Made by a program: the position numbers and the translations under genes. From Gammaproteobacteria bacterium (GTDB lineage: Bacteria; Pseudomonadota; Gammaproteobacteria; Chromatiales; Chromatiaceae), in contig JAUVEG010000046.1 in assembly GCA_030594925.1 (NCBI GenBank), positions 1 to 8,189 on the forward strand: a DNA stretch of 8,189 nt. Reading direction: 5' to 3'. This document shows positions 1 through 6,043 of the stretch, one piece after another. Below the pieces are notes generated by a model that made no database searches, had not been told where the DNA came from, and saw nothing but the letters and a program-made list of their open reading frames with translations. Within the stretch, counting starts at the first letter, position 1, and each line of letters begins with the position of its first letter.

Positions 1-175
1 CTCCCTGTTTGACATACTGTCCCTCCAGAACATTGACCTCATCCACCACCCCGCTTTCAAAAGCGCGTAACTCAACCAGGTGAGCCCACTCCAGGCGCGC
101 CCGCAGTGGCTCGGCTTGCAACATCGGAGGCAACATCAACAGCAGCAGCGAAAAAATAATTTTATTTATTGTCAT
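1..175 (-). CDS. Periplasmic adaptor (membrane fusion) protein, HlyD/RND type, N-terminal fragment
   Basis: The gene starts with ATG at 175 and runs off the left edge, leaving 58 codons. The first ~21 residues form a signal peptide: a Lys, then a Leu-rich core, ending in LQA before EPLRARLEW. What follows, ESGVVDEVNVLEGQYVKQG, is the typical first half of the lipoyl/biotinyl-like hybrid domain of membrane fusion proteins. In that family the adaptor links an inner-membrane pump to a TolC-type outer-membrane channel. Its start lies inside the end of the TolC-like gene (14-bp overlap, 162-175), so the two are very probably translated in a coupled way. The pump itself is not in the window, so RND, ABC or another class cannot be decided. 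The family call rests on the short hybrid-domain motif and the neighbour. Confidence 0.72.
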   Translation of the reverse strand, partial: MTINKIIFSLLLLMLPPMLQAEPLRARLEWAHLVELRAFESGVVDEVNVLEGQYVKQG

Positions 176-1124
176 CGACAAACTCCGGTAACCTGCCCTG
201 CAGGGCATCAAGCACAGCCCAGCTCATCAACAGCTGAAAATCCGTCTCCATCTGTGCCAGCCGTGCTGTCGTCTGATTGGTCATGGCATCGCCAAGATCC
301 GCCTTGACCTCCAGCTCATAGAGAGTGCGGCTGCGATCCAGATAGAGATCACGGTAATCGATTTGAACACTGTTTTCGCGCCGCTGCGCCTCCAGCAAAT
401 CAATGGAAAGCAGCTGTTCGAGTCCAGCCTGGCGCAAATATTGCCGCGTCAGGATTTCAAGCGCACTCTCATCAGCCGTTTGCAGCTGTTGCAGCACAGG
501 ATTATTTTTCTCGATGTTGTTCAGCATGGCCTCCTCGTCAGGACGCTTCTCTTTTTTGAGCATGGCAAGATCAGGCGGTACGACTTCACGCGGCAGTTTG
601 TGTGTATGATTCAAAGCAATCGCCAGCAGTGAACGGCTGATGCGCTGCATGCTTTCACTCACCAGAAAAGTCCGGCGCACCTGCTGATAGACGGCATTGA
701 GTGCAGCGAATTCCAGCTCCGAGCGCTGCCCCAACTCCACACGGTTTTTGATCCGGTCCTGGCGTATATAGGCGATAGACATCGCCTCGCTGTCACGCGC
801 AGCCCTCTGGTCCGCCAGCGCCACATCGAGGAAGCGCCGCATCACCAGCAGCTGCTGCTGCAGCAGCGGTGATATAAATGGCCAGTAACCACAGCTGCCC
901 TGCAGCAATCCCGGCGCATTGAGAAGCAGCTCATATTGCTGACACTGCAATAGACGATCAGCCAACCGTTGCCGGGCAGCCAGCTGCACGCCGGGATGCG
1001 ACTCATCCACAAACGCCAGCGCCTGCTGCAGCGTCAGATAGTCAGGCATCGAAGACTCCTGCGCCTGTGCAGATGTCATCAACAACAGTATCGCATAGAG
1101 GGAGATAAAGATTATTTCCCTCAT
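162..1124 (-). CDS. TolC-family outer-membrane efflux protein, short form
   Basis: About 320 residues from ATG 1124. That start gives MREIIFISLYAILLLMTSAQA, a clean signal peptide cleaved after AQA. An upstream GTG at 1160 would add 12 residues, but that stretch is encoded by the inverted repeat and spoils the signal peptide. TolC hallmarks are LTLQQALAFVDESHPGVQL near the mature N-terminus, long Gln/Arg-rich helices, and near the C-terminus DLYLDRSRTLYELEVKADLG followed by ARLAQMETDFQLLMSWAVLDAL. The family forms trimeric outer-membrane/periplasmic channels for export. At ~300 mature residues it is well below the usual 400-450, and I see little room for the beta-barrel strands, so it may be a degenerate or specialised channel. 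Two cysteines (residues 61 and 78 from this start) lie in the region between the first helices. No clear Shine-Dalgarno precedes the ATG. Confidence 0.75.
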   Translation of the reverse strand: MREIIFISLYAILLLMTSAQAQESSMPDYLTLQQALAFVDESHPGVQLAARQRLADRLLQCQQYELLLNAPGLLQGSCGYWPFISPLLQQQLLVMRRFLDVALADQRAARDSEAMSIAYIRQDRIKNRVELGQRSELEFAALNAVYQQVRRTFLVSESMQRISRSLLAIALNHTHKLPREVVPPDLAMLKKEKRPDEEAMLNNIEKNNPVLQQLQTADESALEILTRQYLRQAGLEQLLSIDLLEAQRRENSVQIDYRDLYLDRSRTLYELEVKADLGDAMTNQTTARLAQMETDFQLLMSWAVLDALQGRLPEFVDDNK

Positions 1125-1143
1125 CAGCGGGACATCTTTTATT

Positions 1144-1319
1144 TTAACCACGGAACACACGGAATAGACGGAAAGCTTTTATTGAGTTCTCGCTGAGAAA
1201 TAGCTGTTTCATTGTGTTATACGATGCCTAAATCATGATAGATGCGCTGAAGCTTATACCTTCACGGACAACATAAATTTTTATGTTTTTTCCGTCTATT
1301 CCGTGTGTTCCGTGGTTAA
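1144..1319. repeat. 176-bp palindromic element with perfect 31-bp terminal inverted repeats
   Basis: The left arm (1144-1174) begins TTAACCACGGAACACACGG. The right arm (1289-1319) is its exact reverse complement over 31 bases and ends CCGTGGTTAA. The 114-bp interior has no ORF of note; it contains a smaller inverted repeat at 1270-1287 (AACATAAA/TTTATGTT). The arms contain an internal near-repeat of CGGAA-type words (CGGAACACACGGAATAGACGG). The architecture resembles a non-autonomous miniature element (MITE-like), but no transposase is present and no unambiguous target-site duplication can be seen apart from the shared TTAA ends. It fills most of the gap between the thioredoxin-fold gene ending at 1326 and the TolC-like gene starting at 1124, so transcription between them must cross a strong potential hairpin. 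Confidence 0.85.
1270..1287. repeat. Small AT-rich inverted repeat inside the palindromic element
   Basis: AACATAAA (1270-1277) and TTTATGTT (1280-1287) are exact complements separated by two T residues. It directly abuts the inner edge of the right 31-bp arm. It is AT-only apart from one G-C pair, so it would be a weak RNA hairpin; a protein-binding palindrome is equally possible. Confidence 0.5.
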
Positions 1320-1325
1320 GTGGTT

Positions 1326-1871
1326 TTAGTTCTTTTTCTCCTGCTTCATCTGCCGCTTGTAACGCACAAACGAGGTCTCCTTGTAACGCTCATCGACAAC
1401 GTATTGTCCCAGCAGCTTGAACTCGTCGGCATCAGAGGTTGCGCCGGTATAGCGTGCTTTTTTGATTGGTTTGCCATCGAGATCGACAAACTGAAACACC
1501 GGGGTGGCGCGCACCCGGTACTGTTTCAGCGCAAACTCCTTCTGCGTGGTCGTATTCCCCTGAAAGTCTATGATTTCAAGATCTCCTTCGACATCCATCG
1601 ACAGAATCAGGAAATTTTTTCTGAAGTACTCCTGAACGTCATCACGGTTCAGTACTTTAGCTTTCATGCGTCTGCAGAAGGGGCACTCCTCCATCTCGAA
1701 CATGATCAGGATCGCCTTTTTCCCCTGCTCTTTAGCAGTTGCAAGCTCCTCCTGGAGGTCGCCAAAAGTCTCGTCGAAAAAATGGCTCTCAGGATCTCTT
1801 AACTGCAGCGCCTGGGCAGGAAGCATCCATGCCACCAGCAATAAAATAGTAAAAATTGCTCGCATCATCAT
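1326..1871 (-). CDS. Periplasmic thioredoxin-fold protein (CPFC motif), SoxW/thioredoxin-like
   Basis: 181 residues from the first of three consecutive ATGs (1871, 1868, 1865). The N-terminus (MRAIFTILLLVAWMLPAQA) is a signal peptide, so the protein should be periplasmic. The active site is EECPFCRRMK with Cys63 and Cys66 at the start of a helix, after the beta strand AILIMFEM. A cis-Pro loop is visible at RATPVFQFVD (Pro124), followed by the last strand and LDGKP turn. This is the layout of secreted thioredoxin-like reductases such as SoxW and related proteins; the exact substrate cannot be read from sequence. The C-terminus is a basic tail (YKRQMKQEKKN). The first ATG overlaps the upstream stop as ATGA, so the gene is translationally coupled to the TlpA-like gene and probably shares its redox pathway. 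Confidence 0.8.
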   Translation of the reverse strand: MMMRAIFTILLLVAWMLPAQALQLRDPESHFFDETFGDLQEELATAKEQGKKAILIMFEMEECPFCRRMKAKVLNRDDVQEYFRKNFLILSMDVEGDLEIIDFQGNTTTQKEFALKQYRVRATPVFQFVDLDGKPIKKARYTGATSDADEFKLLGQYVVDERYKETSFVRYKRQMKQEKKN

Positions 1872-2350
1872 TTGCCACTGTCAGCCTTGTCGTTGATATA
1901 GCCTTCGAGCATCCCGGCGCTGATAGGGCCGCTCTGAACTGCGACGATTTGCCCCTCCGGATTGACCAGGTAGGTGGTTGGCAAACCACGAATCTCGCGG
2001 TCGATCGATGGGGTTCGCGGTGTCGCCTGCAACACCGGGTAACTCATTTTGTACTTCTTCTTGAAATTTTTCAGCTCTTTAACCGTGGCATATTCATGAT
2101 TGACGCCAAGCACCACGGCGTCACTATCCTTATGCTTGTTGTGAAAATCCACCAGGTCGGGAATCTCGTGACGGCAGGGGGGACACCAGGTTGCCCAGTA
2201 GTTGACCACGATCCATTTACCGCGATAATCACTCAGCTTGTGCACCTTGCCGTCCAAATCTTTGAGATCGAGATCATTGAGTGGATTATTGGCGGCAAAA
2301 AGAGGCTGCATGATAAACATCAGCAACACTAAAGCAAATCGTTTCATCAT
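1868..2350 (-). CDS. TlpA-like thiol:disulfide oxidoreductase (redoxin family)
   Basis: 160 residues with a signal peptide (MKRFALVLLMFIMQPLFA) and then the TlpA/ResA pattern: LKDLDGKVHKLSDYRGKWIVVNYWATW, active site WCPPC (Cys56, Cys59), the EIPDL helix, and the cis-Pro segment GLPTTYLVNPEGQIV (Pro124). Such proteins act in the periplasm, reducing disulfides in cytochrome c maturation or in dedicated targets. It begins with two ATGs (2350 and 2347); a GAG at 2354-2356 is 3 nt from the first and 6 nt from the second, so the second is a good alternative start. It is the first gene of the leftward unit and overlaps the next by 4 bp. Electron donor (DsbD/CcdA) is not in the window. Confidence 0.88.
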   Translation of the reverse strand: MMKRFALVLLMFIMQPLFAANNPLNDLDLKDLDGKVHKLSDYRGKWIVVNYWATWCPPCRHEIPDLVDFHNKHKDSDAVVLGVNHEYATVKELKNFKKKYKMSYPVLQATPRTPSIDREIRGLPTTYLVNPEGQIVAVQSGPISAGMLEGYINDKADSGK

Positions 2351-2469
2351 TTTCTCAATAATTTTCTCTGTTATTGTTTAGCCAATTACACCGCGGAGAT
2401 TCAAACAAGTAGAATTCATGCTCGAATTGGTTAAAATAGGCAACGCTTAATTGAATCATTATAACGAAT

Positions 2470-3745
<1,276 letters not shown>

Positions 3746-3796
3746 GCACCTAATATCTTTTTTAAAATGAGTCAAATTTCAATAACCGACAACTAC

Positions 3797-3856
3797 TCTC
3801 GCCAAGACGCAAAGCTCGCCAAGAAAAACCTTTGCGGTCTTGGCGTCTTGGCGAGA
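3797..3856. repeat. Palindromic intergenic repeat with CGCCAAGACGC arms
   Basis: TCTCGCCAAGACGC (3797-3810) pairs exactly with GCGTCTTGGCGAGA (3843-3856). A second, inner copy of CGCCAAGA (3817-3824) can pair with TCTTGGCG (3838-3845), and AAAG/CTTT (3811-3814 / 3830-3833) gives a third option, so two or more competing folds are possible. The plus-strand 3' flank is a run of A, not T, so it does not look like an intrinsic terminator for the DUF2069 gene. The left side of the minus-strand copy would begin with a T run, which is the wrong side for a terminator too. It is best described as a short dispersed-type palindromic repeat. Confidence 0.8.
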
Positions 3857-3918
3857 AAAAAAATCTCTTTCATGCCTCGTCAGTCTGAGACTTGATCTCG
3901 CTAGGATGTTACCCAGGA

Positions 3919-4611
3919 ATGTCCTTCCAGTATCCGCTCAAACTCTCCCACAGCCGGCAGCCGGGTTTTGACAACTACCTGACCAACGGCAATGAAGAGG
4001 CGCTGGACAGCCTGTTGAAGCTGCTTGGAACTTCTGACAGCCCGGCCCCGCTCTATCTATGGGGTTCGCCCGGCTGCGGCAAAAGTCACCTGCTGTTGGC
4101 CGCGTGTCAGCAGATGTCCCGGCAATCGCGCAGCGCCATCTACCTCTCCCTGAGAGATATAGAGCGTTTATCACCACTCATGCTGGGAGAGCTGCAACAG
4201 TACGAACTGGTATGTATCGACGATATTGAGAATCTCTGTGCCGACAAGGCGTGGGAAGAGGCGCTTTTTCATCTCTATAACGCCATTTCACAACAGCAGC
4301 ACAAGCTTGTGATTGCCGCCAACAGCAGTCCCGGTGACCTGCCGGCAGAACTGCCTGACCTTACTTCAAGATTGATGTGGGGAGTCAGCTACCATCTGCA
4401 ACAACTCGATGACGCAGGCAAGCAGCTGCTGCTGATACAGATGGCTGACGAAAAAGGCATGCAACTTTCCGACGATGCTTCGCGCTATCTGATCAATCGA
4501 TATTCACGAAATATCAATAAGTTATCTAAACTTATTGATAAACTTGATCATGATTCGCTATCGCGTCAGCAGAAGCTGACGATCCCCTTCCTGCGCGAGT
4601 CGATCTCGTAG
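3919..4611 (+). CDS. hda: DnaA regulatory inactivator Hda
   Basis: 230 residues from ATG 3919, matching the family length (~233). Right after the start is QYPLKL (residues 4-9), in the position of the QLSLPL-type clamp-binding motif of Hda. AAA+ features follow: Walker A WGSPGCGKSHLLLAA (48-62), Walker B ELVCIDDIENL (96-106), the Arg-finger region LPDLTSRLMWG (Arg151), and a C-terminal sensor-2-like helix ending KLTIPFLRESI. Hda, docked on the DNA-loaded beta clamp, stimulates ATP hydrolysis by DnaA to stop re-initiation. An in-frame TTG at 3892 would lengthen the protein by 9 residues, but the clamp motif then moves away from the N-terminus. AGGA occurs at 3903-3906 (12 nt before ATG) and directly against the ATG, so the ribosome site is not ideal for either start. 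Confidence 0.9.
   Translation: MSFQYPLKLSHSRQPGFDNYLTNGNEEALDSLLKLLGTSDSPAPLYLWGSPGCGKSHLLLAACQQMSRQSRSAIYLSLRDIERLSPLMLGELQQYELVCIDDIENLCADKAWEEALFHLYNAISQQQHKLVIAANSSPGDLPAELPDLTSRLMWGVSYHLQQLDDAGKQLLLIQMADEKGMQLSDDASRYLINRYSRNINKLSKLIDKLDHDSLSRQQKLTIPFLRESIS
4512..4540. repeat. 12-bp perfect inverted repeat inside hda
   Basis: TATCAATAAGTT (4512-4523) and AACTTATTGATA (4529-4540) are exact complements around a 5-base ATCTA loop. It lies in the part of hda that encodes INKLSKLIDKL. It is AT-rich, and the codons are compatible with a normal helix, so coding constraint may explain it; an RNA hairpin or protein-binding site is also possible. Confidence 0.6.
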
Positions 4612-4622
4612 CAATCTACTTT

Positions 4623-5015
4623 TTAATACCAATCTTCAATGGCAAGATCTTTGACCCTATTGAATTCTTGCGTGTTATGCGTCACAAGAGTGACATTCTT
4701 GCTCAAGGCAGTACCGGCTATGAGCGTGTCGAAAGGGCCAATAGGCGTACCCTTGCTTTCGAGATCGGCCCTGATCATTGCAGCAGTCTTCGCCTCTTTC
4801 GCTGCAAAAGGAATAACGTCGATACGCGATATCAGGACTTCCAGTTGTCTTTTTCTTTTTGAAGGGTTATTTGATTTTGCAATTCCAACTTCGAGTTCAA
4901 AGAGGCTAATCGCCGCAATGGATATATATTTAGGACTCAGAGATAATAATCTGTCGGGTACATTCCCTATGCCCTTGAAGAAGTAGATGAGTATGTTTGT
5001 ATCAAGAAGATACAT
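4623..5015 (-). CDS. vapC: VapC-type PIN-domain toxin ribonuclease
   Basis: 130 residues, usual VapC size. PIN acidic residues are all visible: Asp5 in YLLDTNILIY, Glu40 in SLFELEVGI, Asp96 in PIGPFDTLIAG, and Asn114 in LVTHNTQEFNRV near the C-terminus. PIN toxins are Mg-dependent ribonucleases that cleave tRNA or rRNA and arrest translation; the target here cannot be predicted. It starts 2 bp after the antitoxin stop and its Shine-Dalgarno (GGGAGGAG) is embedded in the last codons of the antitoxin gene, the usual arrangement that ties toxin to antitoxin synthesis. It converges on hda with only ~11 bp between stops. All catalytic positions look intact, so it is probably functional. Confidence 0.9.
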   Translation of the reverse strand: MYLLDTNILIYFFKGIGNVPDRLLSLSPKYISIAAISLFELEVGIAKSNNPSKRKRQLEVLISRIDVIPFAAKEAKTAAMIRADLESKGTPIGPFDTLIAGTALSKNVTLVTHNTQEFNRVKDLAIEDWY

Positions 5016-5017
5016 CC

Positions 5018-5251
5018 TTACAACTCCTCCCGAGGAGAGTCAGTTGCATGCGTTGAACGAATCTCCTCAAGTGTTGGAAAGTCATCTCTCCAACTACCCG
5101 CTAATTTGACGACATCTTCCGGCCATTCTGTCGATATTTTTTCCCGAATAATATTTGAAACCCATTTACTGACAGATATATGGTCTGATTTGGCGGCATT
5201 TTTCATTTTATTTTCAATCTCATGATCGAGATAAATGGTTACCTGGCCCAC
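5018..5251 (-). CDS. vapB: VapB-type ribbon-helix-helix antitoxin
   Basis: 77 residues from a GTG start at 5251. A GAGG (TGAGGT in the minus-strand leader) lies about 8 nt upstream, supporting this start. Residues 1-40 (VTIYLDHEIENKMKNAAK, then SVSKWVSNIIREKI) form a ribbon-helix-helix DNA-binding domain. The C-terminal part WPEDVVKLAGSWRDDFPTLEEI is the toxin-binding type seen in antitoxins paired with PIN toxins. It should neutralise the VapC encoded immediately downstream and repress its own promoter. The gene is visibly more AT-rich than the flanking chromosomal genes, consistent with horizontal acquisition of the pair. Confidence 0.87.
   Translation of the reverse strand: MGQVTIYLDHEIENKMKNAAKSDHISVSKWVSNIIREKISTEWPEDVVKLAGSWRDDFPTLEEIRSTHATDSPREEL
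5024..5031 (-). promoter_or_regulatory. Strong Shine-Dalgarno for vapC inside the vapB 3' end
   Basis: The minus strand reads GGGAGGAG, ending 8 nt before the vapC ATG at 5015. It lies wholly inside the last vapB codons (REEL), so ribosomes finishing the antitoxin should reinitiate on the toxin. Confidence 0.8.
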
Positions 5252-5264
5252 TGTGATACCTCAT

Positions 5265-5305
5265 TCATATTATGACTATACAAAATATATGTGCAATTAT
5301 AATTG
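5265..5305. promoter_or_regulatory. Candidate VapB operator palindromes
   Basis: CAATTATAATTG (5294-5305) is a perfect 12-bp palindrome covering the -10 box, and TCATATTATGA (5265-5275) is an 11-bp palindrome with a central T in the leader. Ribbon-helix-helix antitoxins usually bind paired palindromes over their own promoter, so these are natural operator candidates. AT-richness makes chance palindromes more likely, so this is tentative. Confidence 0.5.
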
Positions 5306-5324
5306 AGCCTGCTGTTGCCGTCAA
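5296..5324 (-). promoter_or_regulatory. Near-consensus sigma-70 promoter for vapBC
   Basis: On the minus strand TTGACG (-35, 5319-5324) and TATAAT (-10, 5296-5301) are separated by exactly 17 bases. The -10 is a perfect consensus and lies about 45 bp upstream of the vapB GTG, leaving a short leader with a good Shine-Dalgarno. The strength fits an autorepressed toxin-antitoxin operon. Confidence 0.8.
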
Positions 5325-5377
5325 AACAGGCCACTAGAGATAGGATACGGGAGCTTCGCAGGAAGCGTAACAAGCCA

Positions 5378-5923
5378 TCAACGTGGATGTTGTTTCGCCT
5401 TGCGTGACCAGGCGACGACATAATCGAGGCCGCTGCTGATGGTTGTCAGGGCGACAAAAACGATCATTGCTGCTGCCAACCAGGGGGGCAGAGAGACGAT
5501 CTCCGCCAGTATAACCACGACCACAAGACCGATCTGGGAAACCGTGTTGAACTTGCTGAGAAATGTTGGCTGCGCATCGATGCGATCGACGCGGAAATAG
5601 TAGTAGGTTGCGCCTGCGATAATTGCAACGTCACGCAGCAGCACCAGGACAACAAGCCACCAGGGAAGCAGTCCCATCCATGCGAGGGCGATGAAGCAGG
5701 AGAGCAGCAGGAACTTGTCAGCGAGAGGATCCAGCACCCCGCCCAGCCAGGTTTGCCAGCCATAGTGCTTTGCCAGAAAGCCGTCCACACCATCCGAGAC
5801 GCCCGCAATCACAAACAGCACCAGGGTTTGCAGATACTGATGATCCAACAGCAGGTAGATAATCGGAAATACCAGCAGAACACGAAATATGCTGATGGCA
5901 TTTGGCAGTTGACGCAAATTCAC
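5378..5923 (-). CDS. CDP-alcohol phosphatidyltransferase (PgsA / cardiolipin-synthase-like)
   Basis: 181 residues from GTG 5923 (GGAG about 11 nt upstream). It is an integral inner-membrane enzyme with about five to six hydrophobic segments. The CDP-alcohol signature is present: Asp44, Asp47-Gly48, Ala51, Gly61, Asp65, Asp69 (SDGVDGFLAK ... GGVLDPLADK), with Lys52 where the classical motif has Arg. The family moves a phosphatidyl group from CDP-diacylglycerol to an alcohol. Length suggests phosphatidylglycerophosphate synthase, but the second half, RDVAIIAGATYYYF followed by PTFLSKFNTVSQ, is reminiscent of CDP-alcohol-type cardiolipin synthases, so I do not assign pgsA. Genes of this family commonly neighbour hda in gammaproteobacteria; here the vapBC pair lies between them and the genes are convergent in direction. 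Confidence 0.87.
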   Translation of the reverse strand: MNLRQLPNAISIFRVLLVFPIIYLLLDHQYLQTLVLFVIAGVSDGVDGFLAKHYGWQTWLGGVLDPLADKFLLLSCFIALAWMGLLPWWLVVLVLLRDVAIIAGATYYYFRVDRIDAQPTFLSKFNTVSQIGLVVVVILAEIVSLPPWLAAAMIVFVALTTISSGLDYVVAWSRKAKQHPR

Positions 5924-5968
5924 TATCTATTCGTCTCCGGGGAACCTCTCTTCGAAATCATATTCCAG

Positions 5969-5997
5969 AGTGTATTTAAGTTGTGTTGAATTCACAA
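5969..5997 (-). promoter_or_regulatory. Possible promoter of the CDP-alcohol phosphatidyltransferase gene
   Basis: Minus strand TTGTGA (5992-5997) and TACACT (5969-5974) are spaced by 17 bases, each matching 4 of 6 consensus positions, about 46 bp upstream of the GTG. A small TTGTG/CACAA inverted repeat (5981-5985 / 5993-5997) overlaps it. Weak evidence; read-through from deaD is an alternative. Confidence 0.3.
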
Positions 5998-6043
5998 GCT
6001 CAAGATCTCTCCTGCGTCGATATGACACGAGAGGCATACGGGT

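Noticed and set aside
1125..1160. GTG start at 1160 for the TolC-like gene
   Set aside because: The extra codons come from the inverted repeat and put charged residues before the signal peptide; ATG 1124 gives a standard signal peptide.
4522..4530. TTATCTAAA in hda as a DnaA box
   Set aside because: It matches the TTATNCACA consensus only partly, is single and intragenic, and is explained by the inverted repeat and AT-rich codons.
5353..5366. GCTTC/GAAGC hairpin downstream of the CDP-alcohol phosphatidyltransferase gene as a terminator
   Set aside because: The stem is only 5 bp and no T tract follows on the minus strand.
5239..5421. 60-codon minus-strand frame overlapping the vapB start
   Set aside because: It spans the vapBC promoter and the end of the neighbouring gene, has no recognisable domain and no separate ribosome site.
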